This document shows positions 8,162 to 21,140 of a stretch of DNA of 64,000 nucleotides, one piece after another; position 1 is the first letter of the stretch; each line of letters starts with the position of its first letter. The position numbers and the translations under genes are program-made. The notes under the pieces were generated by a model, which saw nothing but the letters and a program-made list of their open reading frames with translations, was not told the DNA's origin and made no database searches. The stretch comes from Cladopsammia gracilis (taxonomy: Eukaryota > Cnidaria > Anthozoa > Scleractinia > Dendrophylliidae). Location of the stretch: assembly GCA_022457155.1 (NCBI GenBank), contig JAJGOT010000356.1, forward strand, positions 372,001 to 436,000, given 5' to 3'.

Positions 8162-8534
8162 ATGTCAAAAAAAACTCAGAAGTGGCAGATAGGTTTTTCC
8201 CCAGAGACGGAGATTGCAACCAAAACCCAAATCCAGAACAACCCCAGAACAAATAGAGGAGTTTGAAAAGGGTTATCACTTGTTGAGGCCTGATGAGACG
8301 CCTTCTCTGTTTGTTGATACAAAAGTCATATTCATAAATAAATCAAATGGAAAAATAGCTTTAATTGCCAATATGAAAGACCTCAATCAAAGATTTGGTA
8401 ATTATACTGAATCATTTGATAAGGAAAAATTGAACGGGATAGTTGAAAATCGATTAAAAATATTGGAGATTTATAATGAAAAGGATGATGAAGAAATTTG
8501 GGATATCAAGATTCTCCAGAAAGATGATTATTGA
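8162..8534 (+). pseudogene. Small hypothetical protein, frameshifted near 8225
   Basis: ATG 8162 opens 'MSKKTQKWQIGF', which ends after ~38 codons. The next frame, from about 8214 to TGA at 8534, gives a plausible ~100-aa protein with EEFEKGYHLLRPDETPSLF and a C-terminal EIWDIKIL. The two most likely form one gene with an indel near 8225. It is co-oriented with the NUMOD-like gene only 4 bp upstream. No family recognised. Confidence 0.4.
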
Positions 8535-8560
8535 AGCTATTAAATGAATGATTTAATAGC

Positions 8561-11500
8561 TTAATTTTGGTTGGTAATTCTCCAATGTCCCCAAGCAAGG
8601 GTGTGAATCTTATCTGGCAATATGAAACGCTTATCATCATCCGCAGATAAGGCTGTTTTGTTAACTGTTTCTGAGAACATCTCATGTTGATGGCTGCGGA
8701 TGAGATTCATAGTTCTCATTTGGCTTTGACCGCTGAGAAGACATTCTGAGGTCCTCATGGGTGATATGTTTCTTTATTGTTTGTTTTTTCACTTCCTTGC
8801 ATTTCTTGTCATCTCCAGAGCCAAACAACTTATATGAATAGAGCTTTGCTGGCAATCCAACAAACTCTTCTATTATCTTTCCCCCAGCTTCATCTTTCAT
8901 GAGGCCGTTCATTTTCTTGTTCATGATTGGCGTTCCCGAGGGATGATCCGGCGGATAGTTAGATGTGTCAAACATCTCCTTCACATCTGGTATGACATCC
9001 TGATAGACGTCTTCAGTTTCTATTTCATAGCATAATGAATCAGTATCTGTGAACAACAGCTTGGCTTTCCCCCCGTATTTGGGTTTCATATATTCATAGT
9101 GAAACCTGAACATCAGTTCCTTTGATATTTCAAGAATTGACATTCTGCAGGGAATTGGTTTATTGACTAACATTTTCTTCCGCTTCATATGAACAGCGAT
9201 GAGATTCTCATCAAAGATTGTATGGTGTTGATATGTTGGTTTAGCCGCAAGCTTTTCCGCAATCTTTCTTTCATTGACAAGTCTGATGTCAACTCTCTTG
9301 CAGATATTTTCCATTGTTTTGCCGAATATTGCGTTATTCATGAGCTTGAAAAAGTCTTTCTCGAAGTCATTCTTCCCGGCTTGGCGGAGCTGTATATTGA
9401 GTTGAATATATGATTTCAGCCACGGCTCTTCAGTGAATGATATCCCCCTGTGAATCTTAGTTAATTTTAATCCATGTTTCAAGGCTTGTTTGAGTGCTCT
9501 GTGATGTATGATGTGTTTCTTATCTCGCAGATTGGGGATTAATTTCTTAACATTGTTATCGCAAATTATTCTCTCGGGGGCAAAGGGATAATCATTATGC
9601 GCATCATGAAGTTCTTTGGGATATTCCAAATCAACCTCAAGGACACAGGGTTTCCGGTCCCATCTTCTGAAGCCTTTCATCCTGCGAAAGTTTCCAGTTG
9701 GAAGTGGTTGGATCATCGCCCAAGAATATAGGGAGTTGGCATCGAGATAGAGAATATATTTCGATGGTTGCGTTGGATCATTTTTATCGCCGATATATGG
9801 ATTGTTAGCTTTCCCATGGCGATTTGAGATCATTAAAATGCCGCCACGGATTCCCTTCTCGAAGAACAAGAGCATATCTGGATCATTCAGCAAACTGAGC
9901 TGCGCCCCTGATTTCTTGAGGCCAGCATCAAAAGAAAGGCCAGGGGCGGTATAATACCACGCTGGATCCAGTTGATAATTCTCCATACAGGCATTGCGGA
10001 ATTCTTCGAAGACATCTGCAAGGAGCATTACATCCGTTTTCAAATATAAATCATGATATTCTCCTAAGTTGTTTATCCCCATTTCATCCCAAACATTTTG
10101 GGCATGTTGATAGTCTTCATCGGAGATACATGATTCATTAATCAGAGAATAGAATGCGTCTTTAGGCGGCAGTTTTGTTTCTTTGAATCTTTCGATAGAA
10201 TCCGTATAATCATAGGGATAGACTCCTTTTCTGGAAAGAAGCTCAGCTTTGTCTCCAAATTCTTTGTTTGTTTGTTTCAGTTTGTCAAGGCCTGACTTTT
10301 TAAAATTATTTGCTAGATTCTCAAGAGAAGAAGCCATGAATTTCATTGAATCGACGAATCTCAGTTCATGAGTGATGGGGACTTTTAAACCATCTTTGTT
10401 AGTATATTCTCCAATCTTGATCGTCTTTAAGAAGGATATATATTTTTCCTCATTGTTTGGGATGCATTTAATATCCCCAGGTATTCTACCAAGGTTTTTA
10501 ATGAAGAGATGAGCATCATAACCCGCAAGGTTATGAAAGACGATTGGAGTGAACTTTGGTTTCCTGAATTGCAGATTACAACTATTATGAGCCGCGCCAC
10601 GATATTTTCCTGTGAAGTGACAATGATCCGGCACCTTTTTATCAGATTCTTCGTCAAATTCTCCTTTGCATATCCAACAAACTGTGGCTGCATCATATTC
10701 TTTCTTATCTTCCGCGGTGAAGATCATCTTCTTTCTATGGTCAAATTTCTTATGAATGAGTAGGATTGTGTTAAATAACTTCTTCACAAACATTTGAGAA
10801 ACATCAGAACCTTTGTTTTTAGCTCGGTAAAGCACTGGAGGTAAATTCAGAGATTTATCATTCTCCACCTCATCAATGGATACCACCTTGAAACAAAAGC
10901 CACAAGGCCTGTGACGCTGAAACGTATTTGTGAAGCTGAGGTTGTTTCCTGGGGAACAACTGCTGATCGGTTCATTGCAGGCTTCAAAATCAGCATAAAG
11001 TACAAATGGGACTTTGATGCGCCTATTGTGATGTTTAAATTTCAAAACGTCGCCTTTTTTAGGCATTTCTATCTTTATTGCCTCATTGCTGCAACATAAT
11101 TCTTCATGCTTCGCAAGGGTTCTTTCATCATAAAAGTGATTCAGACAGTGAAGGCAAAAATATTTGCGATTAGCGTGCTGATTAACTTGCGCCGAGAGAA
11201 GGCGACTGAGACTATTAACAACGGCATAATGCTGAATCCCGTCTTTCTCATATAACAACAGAGTCACGTGACGTCGGTGTTTATATTGTGAAATTCGCAA
11301 GGAATGAACAATGGATTCATAGCCGAGAACATTGACGGCAATATTTGGATTCAGTCTTTCAAAATGATCTATCTCCTTCAAAGATGTTGGGAAAACAATC
11401 CCAGACCAGTTGAGTTGTGCAGCTTGAGCTCTGAGCAGAGATGTGATTCTTTCAGGATGAATTTCGCATGGATTCAATGCTCGAGTGACGGCCCATTTAA

Positions 11501-12347
11501 AGCATTTTGGATCAAGATTCCGCATGTTGGTGAGCGCTTTCTTCTTGGCAAGGAATGGAGGAAGGGGAATGTAAGTACTTCCACCGAGAGGTTGGAATTC
11601 AACTAAATGCAATTCCAAATGATTTACAAAATCGAATTGCCAATTCGAGCCCCTCATTTGGAACGTGGCAATGCGTTCGAGGATGACGTCTATCATTTGA
11701 TTAAAAAGGGCAACGAGATCAGTCGCTGCGAGATTCATTTCTATTTCCGAATGGAATGGACCATCGATTTCAATTATTTCGCCAGTTTGTAAATTCTGGC
11801 GTTTCATTCGACAGGATAGAATCAATTTAATTTTAGTGTCTCGATTAGCCTTGAGAATATGCCGAAGTTGATCAGAAACTTGCTGAAAATAATCTCTGGG
11901 AGACACTCCTTTTTTTCCTTCAAATATAAACTGACGGGCAAACTTTTCCAACGCCGAATTGCTTTCTTGGATATTAATTTGCGGCTGATATAAACTGGTA
12001 ACTCGGCGTTGAAAATCACTTATCACATTTGAAGCTTTTTTCGCAATATTTTTGGGTGCTGCCTTTAACCAATTCCACCATGAAAGGAAAGTATTTTGAA
12101 TTGTTTCCTATATTGGAGGCTGTGGAGGAGGAGGCGGAGGCGGAGGCGGAGGCGGAGGCGGAGGCGGTTGATATGGGGTTGGGGAAAGAACTGATGTTTC
12201 TATAGGCGGCACGGGAGCGTCTAAAATATTATGCGAAGATGCATTTACCAAACTTAATAAATCAGATTCTGTTCTAGCACGACTACGACCGGGAATATTT
12301 CTTTCTCTGGCAATTTGTCTTAGTTCCTTTACTTTCATATGTTCCAT
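8561..12347 (-). pseudogene. polB: SAP-polyproline-DNA polymerase B (Polinton type), broken
   Basis: One frame from ATG 12347 holds a SAP-like DNA-binding helix pair (MKVKELRQIARERNIPG), a long proline run, a TAG at 12108-12110, then the polymerase. Polymerase motifs in order: an N-terminal conserved domain (CFKWAVTRALNP ... IQHYAVVNSLSRLL), a Cys/His finger (FCLHCLNHF), ExoI YADFEA, an endonuclease-VII-like zinc motif DHCHFTGKYRGAAHNSCNL, ExoII NLAGYDAH, ExoIII YHDLYLKTDVMLLADVFE, PolA DANSLYSWAM, PolB KLMNNAIFGKTMEN and PolC FTDTDSL. Near 8745 the frame shifts, and the last ~60 codons continue in another frame to TAA 8561. All catalytic residues remain. This is a different lineage from the PolB at 48719-52429. 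Confidence 0.85.
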
Positions 12348-12870
12348 TTTTGAATGAAAAAATAAAATAATTTTTATTTATTTTCTCCCTGGGAAAAAAA
12401 AGCTTGGCTAAAATCGACTCACGCGTGAGCCGGTTTATTCATCACTATGCAAGACGCGTCTTGCATAAAATTAAAACCAAGGCTGTTTAAGCATTCAACA
12501 TGAAAACCAATTTTGAAAATAAACATTTACATGATAGGGGAAAACCCTTACGCTCTTGGCTATATACATCATTGCATTCCACACTTCCCTATCAACAGGC
12601 TGGACCAAAAATAAATTTTGTGTTGATCTTCAGCCACTCGGGTTGAAAGGGAAGTGTGGAATGCAATCTATTGTTTTGCACGTGAACATTTATTGTATAC
12701 AGATTAGTGGCGCGTGAGTAGAGTGATAATCCTACTAAGCGTCACTACTTAGTAGCGCGTGCGTGGGGGATGATAGATTATTTCATGAAAATTTATTCAG
12801 CTTTCCGAGAATTTAAACAAAAGATATAGCAAAGCAGACAATTTATGATTTTTTCCTTCCCTTATCGGCA
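12348..12870. other. Noncoding region with palindromes
   Basis: Upstream of the SAP-PolB gene. It contains CTCACGCGTGAG (about 12419) and a perfect palindrome TGCAAGACGCGTCTTGCA (about 12450-12467), both centred on MluI-like ACGCGT. An imperfect CTACTAAG/CTTAGTAG hairpin lies near 12732-12755. No gene seen. Confidence 0.5.
12571..12667. repeat. Hairpin with 20-bp perfect arms
   Basis: ATTGCATTCCACACTTCCCT at 12571-12590 is exactly inverted at 12648-12667, with a 57-nt loop. It may be a small MITE or a stem-loop RNA. Confidence 0.75.
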
Positions 12871-13354
12871 GTAGATATAAAACGATGATTCTGCGCCAAA
12901 AGACAAAACCCCAAAGCCCCCTACCTAAGAAATTCCGAGAAAACTCATAGAAAGCGAACCCCTTAGAACTAACCATGAATTCAAATAACGCAAAGCTAGC
13001 AACAAGGCACCAGCATTAAAGACTAGCGCTAAATTTCAGGGGGATGATAAATGACACAGAAAAGTGTCATTTATGTGGTTTTCTGAGACCCGCTAAATTT
13101 CAGGGGAATAAAATGACACTTTTGTGTGGTTTTCTGGGACCCGCTAATTTTTAAACGATAGATGATGTTATTTTCATTTGATTTTCATTTTGAAATAACA
13201 TTTTAACGATAAATTTAGCGGTAGTTAATTTTTTATGATTTTGAGCGGTAAATTTAGCGGTAGGGGAAGTTGTTTCTGAGTTTCCTCGGAATTTCTTAGG
13301 CCAGGGGGCTTTGAGGTTTTGTCTTTTGGCGCAGAATCATCGTTTTATATCTAC
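12871..13354. mobile_element. Foldback/MITE with ~80-bp inverted ends
   Basis: GTAGATATAAAACGATGATT at 12871 is inverted at 13354, and the similarity extends ~80 bp inward with small gaps. The interior has repeated 'GACCCGCTAAATTTCAGGGG' blocks and a TGACACAGAAAAGTGTCA hairpin. There is no open frame. No clear target duplication was seen. Confidence 0.65.
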
Positions 13355-13409
13355 TTAAGGCGTCTTTTTTCTTACGCTTTTTTACAGTTTCTCTTTTCTC
13401 TGTTTTCTT

Positions 13410-14660
13410 TTAGATGTATTCCAACAGCGGATTTGGAAAGAAGCAGGTTTTAAGAACCCTGAGTTGAGGGAGCTGACAAGCAGATTAGTAATACAGACCA
13501 CTGTTCTACTGTCAAGAGCTCCTGGGACAGTGAATCTTTACATGCGTGCGTTCAACAGATGGAAAGTCTTTGCACACCTAATTAGCACAAGGGCCTGAAT
13601 CAGTACTCGTGCCCGGCCAGGGAGGCCCAAATTTAAATATATTTCCACGGAACACTGAGCTCTGGAATTGCCAAGCACACCTAGTTGACACCTGAACCTT
13701 GATCAGTATTCGTGCCCGACCAGAGAGGCCCAAACCTTAATAAATTTCCACCGAACACAGAGTTGAACTTCAACAGATGGAAAGTCTTTGCATCGAGTCG
13801 GGGAGATTTGGATTACTTTCTAGCTGACCCTCTGCCGGTGGCAATTTATTAGCAATTTCTAATTGAAAGTACCTATTCTCACAGTTCGGTTGACGCCGCT
13901 TTTTATGATATAAAATAGGCACATGAATCTTCAGGTTTTAAAATCCCCAACGGATAACTCCTTAGTGGTTAGGGTTAAAGAGGGGGCCAATAGATTCCTA
14001 GGTACTGAAAGGGCGAACTGAAGGGAACCTTTGCCGCTAGAAGTTCTTAAAGGTTTTGTAGACGGATCAGATCTGTCTGATGGCCTGTGCTTAGAAATGT
14101 TTGTCTATTTTTGTTGTGTTTTACTGGTTTCTTCAGATTTGATGATGTTAGCAGAATCAGAAGAAATCAAATATCTTTTCCCGAAGGTTTCATGACAATT
14201 AAAACTGACAAAGCAAAAACGACCAGCTAAGAAAAGGTAATGAGGTTTTTTATCTCGGAAGCCGAGGGCTCGGCTTGCCCGGTTAAGATTCTCAACGAGT
14301 ATTTGTCGAGAATGAATATTATAGTTCATGATCCTCCAGCGAGCTTATATTCAGACAGCTCGTTATAACTAAGGCATCGCACAAGCTCGTTGCTAGAGAC
14401 CAGCCAATTTGTTCAGTACTTTTAGAAATCATCTTCGTAAGTCTTTGGGTAACTTTGTTCCGGATACTACCATATATGGTATTCACTCTTTCAGGTCGGA
14501 AGGAGCATCAAAAGCTGGGGACAGTGATGTCAAAGAAAGAGCTTTTCAAAGGCACGGTCCCCAGAAATCAGTTTCAGCCAAAAACGGCTTTCTGTTTCTA
14601 AATCGTTGGGGCTTTAGTGTGTACTTATTTTCCGCTAATGAAAATAATTTAGTTTGACTC
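13410..14660 (+). pseudogene. Tyrosine recombinase pseudogene (Crypton/Ngaro-like)
   Basis: Coding traces in shifting frames: GFKNPELRELTSRLVI and PGTVNLYMRAFNRWKVF (core-binding domain, ~13440-13570), then AAFYDIK.AHE and FFRFDDV (start of the catalytic domain, ~13890-14150). The C-terminal YGIHSFRSEGASKAGDSDVK (14409-14657 frame) keeps the HSFRS (H-x-x-R) motif and 'RAFQRHGPQKSVSAK'. Multiple frameshifts and stops. At 13556 and 13780 the sequence TTCAACAGATGGAAAGTCTT is repeated, enclosing an insert with two ~100-bp copies. Inactive transposon relic. Confidence 0.6.
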
Positions 14661-16407
14661 GTCAACCCTTTCTTTGTCTTCTAGGTTGTTTGTAATTTCC
14701 GTTGGTGTCCGGCCGAAATACATCAAAATAAACCTATTGGAGCGTATAATGTCTGCTGTATCGTGGAGTTGAAATAGCAAGTTTTACATGTGTTCGCATG
14801 GAAACATAATTACATTTTATTTCCGTTTTAATACAGAAAATTGTTCTTTATGAAGAAGTAAAATCGATATAAGAAAAAGAAAATAGGATCAAAGATGTTC
14901 AAAAGACGTGACTCGGAAATAAAAAGCCTTTTTGCCTATTTGTGTAGAGTTTCAACATTTACTTCCCAATCTATATTTTTAGTTCCCTTGATCATTTTAA
15001 TAAACGCGTCTAACAAATACAGAGAAATTTTCAGGAAATTGCGATTGCTTAAAATATCGAGAATACACATTGCCAGATCCATATTTGCCGTTTTAAGAGA
15101 TATTTTAAGGTAAGTGAATAATGCACCATATCTTATTACGTGAACATGTCCTTTGACAACAACAAATAACATGATATCTACCGTCTTTCTGGTTAATTCC
15201 GTTTTACCTGACCATTTTGCTTTATCATGAGTGAAATGTTGATCTGTAACACGTATTGTTGTTGAACATTGTTTAATAACAACAAATTTCGTTCCTTTTT
15301 ATTAGAAAAAGGAAAAGGATTACTATAGCAAATCTCGTTTAATTTTAAAAGCAAAAATTGTATAAATAGCGTAACTACTAGCCGACGTCGCTTTCAACAT
15401 TGATTCTTTGTTTCAAATTGTTTCAAATTCATTTATTGAATAAATTTATTGAATAAAATATTGACTAAAATAGAATGATACAATGTCCGACTTTACAATA
15501 CATAAAAAAATGCGCTTGTTTTTAAGTGAAACAATCAAGCTTTTAATAATCACCGTTAAGGGTAAACGTTTGAAAGGCATCCATAATTTAAATTAAACAT
15601 ATTACAAACATAAAGAAATGAATTAATGGTGCACTGAAAGCTTTTGGTAGGTAGCGTTTTATATCTTTTTTAATAAAAACGCATTTTCATTTTAAAATAG
15701 CTTGACCTCACGCTACTTATGACGTTTTACCTCGTTGCCATAGCAACCGATTCTCTTCAAAATGTGTCTCAAGGATAAATGAACTGCAAAAGACGGCATG
15801 TGCTAACAATAAATGGTCTTAATAAAAAATTCGGAGAAAAACCTTAAGAGGGTGGCATCCACCCTTTGTACGTCCGAGTGTTGATTCGGGAAAATATCGT
15901 CATATCTTCCTCCATTACGCAGACACCTGTTACGATGAGAAGCGAATGAATACAGTCCGTCCACTCCGTCCCAAATTACATTTGTTTTTAAGTTAAATTC
16001 GTCCATCCCCACAGTCAAACATTGCGTCATCGTTCACACATTCTAACGTTTCACATCGTGTTGTCAGTCAGTTTCAATAGAGGCGAACCTTCATGATCGA
16101 CCACCTCTCGTGAGCGACCACTTTTCGAAAATACCAATGTTGTTTTCAGTCAAAATCCTTTCAAACCGACCATGGCCACGTTCAACGCTAGTGATTTGAA
16201 TTATTCTATTGTTTTAAACCTCTGGAAAGCGGCCACTAGCCCATATTTCGATGTCGCTAAAGACTCAAATTAAATTTCCGACATCATAGAAATTCAAGAT
16301 GGCGGATCAAATGACCGGCGTTCTCAACTCGGTTAAAGGGGCAGTTATCGTGTTTTTATGATTATGACCAGCTTTCTCAAAAGGGTTGAATAAAAAAAAG
16401 GAGTGAA

Positions 16408-16438
<31 letters not shown>

Positions 16439-16740
16439 ATAGTCAGGAGCTTGCGTTAAGCTTGCTTTGTTATCTTAAAATAGGAAGAAAGAATCGCCAA
16501 GTGATGAACGCAAATAAATATGAACTAAACAGACAAAATAACGACTAAAATCTCAAAATTCAACCAGAATGGATTTTTGATTTTTTAATGAACTTTAATG
16601 CATTTTGGTAATGTATAAAATATAGCAAATAATTTCAATATCAACTTGTAACATTGAAATTTAATAAAAGATTAGTTGGATGAAAGTTAAAGCAATTAAT
16701 GAACTTGATTTTGTCAAAATCTTGTGTTTCTTCACTGTTT
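14661..16740. other. Intergenic DNA, no gene seen
   Basis: AT-rich sequence with scattered short frames that lack domain character. An (AAAT)n microsatellite lies at about 16405-16440. Nothing else supported. Confidence 0.5.
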
Positions 16741-19126
16741 TGCCATTCTCGCTGCTTTCACGCTACCCGATACCACACCGGGCGAAGGTGAAGATACGTT
16801 CGAGAAAGCCGTACGAGCCCTGACAAATTACTTCACTCCCAGACAAAATCGTGAGTACGAGATTTATGTTTTCCGTCAGGCTAAGCAAGAGTCAAACGAG
16901 AGCATTTTAGCCTTCCACACGAGGCTAAGGCAATTAGCAGAAACCTGTGAGTTTGCCGACGTCGCCCGCGACGTCAAAACACAGATTGTTCAAAGTTGTA
17001 GTTCCCACAAGCTTCGCACAAAAGCGCTCGAGAACCCGTTGTACACTCTTACGTAGGTGTTAGACGCCGGAAGAGCCATGGAGCTGTCACAAAAGCAAGC
17101 CGCTAACATAGAGGAGAGTCAAATAGTAAACAAGTTATCCTCACACGGTGGCTATCAAAATCGACGGAATTGGGACGCCGAAGCTGGCAAAAACAAAGAT
17201 GGCGGACGCGCAACTGACAAGAAGTCACGCAACCGGAAGTCACGCGGCGGTGGTCACGAGGTCCGGAAGTCGAGTGATAAGTGCCGAAATTGCGGTGGAG
17301 ACTACCCACATTCCAGAGGAAGAACGTCCTGTCCCGCTTATCAAGCCACTTGCCGGGGCTGTGGCAAGTTAAACCACTTTGAAGCAGTATGCAGATCCAA
17401 AGGAAAAGGGAGTAACCGAAACAAACGCCGTCCCACTGTAAACAAAGTGAGCGAGGACGAATCAAGTGACGAAGGTGAAGTATACACGTTCTCTCTGAGC
17501 ACGAAGACCCTGAAGGATCAGCCCTTCTTCAAGATCAAGGTACATGACACGCCAGTAACGATTATTGCTGACTCTGGCGCGAGCATATCCTGGACGAAAA
17601 GCATATCCTCGACGAAAAGGAATACCGCAGGTTACCCAATTGTCCCAAGCTTGAACCGAGTAGTGTGAAAATTTACGGCTACCAGTCAAAAGTTCCCCTT
17701 GGTGTCCTTGGAAAATTCAGTAACACGCTTGAGTCGGAGACGAAGAAGCTGCACGCCAAGTTCTATGTGGTGAAGGGATCCAGTGGCTCCCTGCTCAGCT
17801 GGAAGACTTCACAAGAGCTTTGTCTGCTTCAGACAGTTCAGCAAGTCAAAACCCTACCGTCGGAGCTGGAAGCAGGAACACCCTCGGGTCTATTAGCAGA
17901 GTACGACGACCTGTTTCATGGGCTAGGCAAACTAAAGAACTATCAGATAAGGTTGCACATCGACGAGGAGGTACCACCCGTCAGGCAGCCGCACAGAAGA
18001 GTTCCATTCCATGTTCGTAAGCAGCTAGAGGAGCAGCTAAAACGCGACGAAGAGTTAGGCGTGATAGAGCGTATCGAAAGGCCTACGCCTTGGGTGTCCC
18101 CAATCGTGGTTGCACCTAAACCAAAATCTCCAGGCAAGGTACGAGTGGGTGTTGATATGCGCCAGGCAAACAAGGCGGTCAAACGTGAACGTCATGTCAC
18201 ATGGCATTCCACACACCCTCATAACAGACAATGGCGCTCAGTTCACCTCAGACCTATTTAAGACATTTGCCAAGAAGTATCAATTCAACCACATCACATC
18301 GTCACCATACTGGTCTCAGTCTAATGGCCGAGCCGAAGCCGCTGTTAAATCAGCCAAACACATCCTCCTTACAGCTGATGACGTGGATTTAGCCCTTTTG
18401 TCTGTTCGCAACACTGCACCTGCTGGAAACACCTTCTCTCCCCCTCAGCCTGCAGCAGCATTGGAACCCTTCACGCCCCCGCGTGACACAGTGGTAACCG
18501 ACCACATCCAACGTAAATTGAAGCAAAAGAAGGCATATGACAAACAAGCAAGCGCACCCCTTCCGGATCTTCCTCCGGGCTGTTATGTGTATGCAAAGCC
18601 ACCACTTACCTCATCTAGCAAGGCCTGGATCCAAGGCAAAGTTATTGGTTCTGCTGGTCCTCGGTCATACTATATCGACACCAGCGTCAGTCGAATTCGA
18701 CGAAACCGCGTTCAAGTCCAGCGGGCTCCCCTTCAACTCACACAGGAAATTCCTTCCCACAACTGGGCTGCACCAAATCTTCCTGACAAATTATCACCGA
18801 ACTCTCTAATAGCTTTGCCAACATCATCCCAGACTTCTCAAGGGACTATAGCGAGTTCATCATTAACTCCATCGGCGGTTCCTGTAACAATTTTGGCCCC
18901 AACAAGTTCCCTCTCCACTCCAGCACAGGCCCCTGCAACTGCTATAGCACCAACTACAGCCGATGAAAGTCATCCAATAATGTCTCCTCCTGCATCCAGC
19001 CCTGTCGCCTCACCACCCACGGCATTACAGTCACCCTTGGTCACACCATCACCCAGCTTGCCTAAACCTCACACTGTAACTCGTAGGGGCCGAATGGTCC
19101 GTCGCCCTGCTAGATATTCGGACTAA
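16741..19126 (+). mobile_element. Gypsy (Ty3-like) retrotransposon, internally deleted
   Basis: Gag: EKAVRALTNYFTPRQN ... FHTRLRQLAETCEF, then TAG at 17054-17056 and more Gag with zinc knuckles (CRNCGG ... CRGCGKLNHFEAVC). Protease: IIADSGAS near 17565, followed by an 18-bp tandem duplication (AGCATATCCTSGACGAAA) that shifts the frame. RT begins with VIERIERPTPWVSPIVVAPK and RVGVDMRQANKA. At about 18198 the sequence jumps to the integrase (HTLITDNGAQFTSDLF ... SPYWSQSNGRAEAAVK), so most of RT, RNase H and the integrase N terminus are deleted. The integrase tail ends at 19126. No LTR is visible; both ends are truncated. Confidence 0.85.
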
Positions 19127-20880
19127 TTGCATGATGTCACACTCACTTCCGATTGCTTTCTTATCATAGATGCTGAGTTCCCGTTGTTGTATGCTATGAC
19201 AGTTAAGGGCTGTTGACCATTCTCGGTCAAAGTATCTAACCATGTCCAGTTCAAAAATTGTTTTACACAGTCTGGTCCTTCAAACCGATGCACAGTGTCA
19301 CGTTCTTCAACTTGTGTAAGTAAATTGGGTTCATGCTGTTCTTTTGATTGCATTGCTTCTATGTCAAAGAAAACAAGAATCGGTGGTTTCTTTTCGTCGT
19401 TTTCCTCATCGGTTTCCACACCAGTTTCATTGGAAGCAGGACCTCGTTTGCGTGATTTGTGTTTTGAATGTTTACGTTTCCTTTTTTTGCTTTTCAGGCG
19501 TTCCTATTCCTTCTGTTCGGCGGATGATTTAAGTCGTTGAATAACACATTTGTGAACGCGAAAATCCACATAATTCTTACAAGATGGACATTCGTCATGG
19601 TAGCATTGATGTTCCTTAATGTTCGACCATCCTACTTCTAGTTTTACTCATAACAGGTTCTGGTTTGTTTTGAGTACTTTTGAAGCGGTGAGCGTCAAAA
19701 CAGGTGGTACCAAAGAAACATCGGTTGCAGGCAACGCAAGGGAGTGTGGCCTTTTGGCGATGCTTCAATGCTTCCAGAAAATCCAGACAGCCTTCTTGCA
19801 GACAGCATCGACACAATACAGCTTTGCGACACTTGTGTTTGTCTTTAGTGCTGTACGGGTGTTGACATTTGTAGCTGAACTAACTACTTCCAAAAAGTCC
19901 AGGCAAACTGGTGACCACATCATAATGTCCGTCCACATAAAGAAGAACAATCTTTTTGTCTTTAGAATCTTTTGAAAAGGATGTCACTCGATAGTTTAAA
20001 CGACTGTCTACTACGAGCAGTTCATAGTCTTTCAGACTGTCTGTTTGCGCAAATGTTTTACGTTCCTCATAGCCACAAGGACCTAAAGACACCCCAGCCT
20101 CCACATGAAGTTCTTGCGCTGCTCTCTCCTGGATTTTGCCACCATGACGAAATGAACTGTATTGAGGGTGTGCATCCACTTTAGCTGTAGCGGTCACAAT
20201 AGCGCGTGCGCAACACAAATCATCACTGTTTTTAATTTGAATGATGCTGCGCTTGAACACACTTAAAGATTGTATACTTTGATGGCCAGCTTTGCTTTGT
20301 CGTGACTTGCCTCGGCCTCGGGGCGCAGCACTGGCACGAGTGATAGATAGTTGAAATGCATTATCCATTTCGAATTGTTGATTACTGTTTAACGTGTTTT
20401 GTAAACGTTGGACGATAGCATCTACACTTGCCCCATTCTGACGGAATTCAGCGATGCGACACCCCAACCATGGTAACTATTTCCGATTCGATTTGAAGCT
20501 AAATTGATGTACAGTCGATCTTGGTCTCTGTCTTCATCATCAGACAATTCCAGACAGTTCTATAGCTCTTTGCAGACCATCACGAATGGCTGTTGTACTG
20601 CTGTCAGCAGGGATGAACCCACCATGTTGTTGTATGCGTGTGGTAAAATGTCGCTTATGTACCCCATGGCGTTGACTGATTTGATTGATGTACGGCTGTA
20701 ATTGAAATTCCAAGACCCCGGGCTCATGGCAATGAATGTTCGCCCCACAATAGCTTTGAAATTCACTTTGCCTCTCGTAGCTTTCAGCTGCTTCTACGCA
20801 CAAGCTGTCGTCTTCAAGCGATGCTTCTAAACTTAATTCGTTCACTTCGCCTCCATCCATGTTATCCTCATTGCTGTTTT
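19123..20880 (-). pseudogene. PolB N-terminal half of a third Polinton lineage
   Basis: Frames read leftward from ~20860. An acidic start (NEDNMDGGEVNEL) and a VLEFQLQPYINQISQRHGVH block are followed by a pre-exonuclease region KDKKIVLLYVDGHYDVVTSL, a Cys-rich finger region (CRCCLQEGCLDFLEALKHR ... CVACNRCFF), and the ExoI motif ILVFFDIEAMQ with FEGPDCVKQFLNW and PLTVIAYN. This order matches animal Maverick polymerases. Several frameshifts are present, and coding similarity stops at ~19190, next to the Gypsy end. The palm domain is missing. Confidence 0.65.
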
Positions 20881-21140
20881 GATCTAAAACGGAAATGATA
20901 AATATCAAAAGGGGATTTGGCTTTTATACCCTGTAAGGTTATCACAGATTCGTTCTTTTTTATTATTATTATTTTTTGCTGTTAATAATTGGATCTTTCA
21001 TACACCAAAGTTTGCAAATGTGTACCCTCTGCGGTGCAGTTTTTTTTTCTCGATCCGAAAGCTAGTCACGCTCCAAAAAATGTCAAGATTTGACTTGAGC
21101 CCTCATTACTATAACCTCATGTTTATTCAGCATAGTAAAT

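Noticed and set aside
14895..15172. Opposed 72- and 78-codon frames
   Set aside because: Low-complexity AT-rich region; no family features in either.
15803..16030. 75-codon minus-strand frame as a host exon
   Set aside because: No splice sites or domain features that I could identify.
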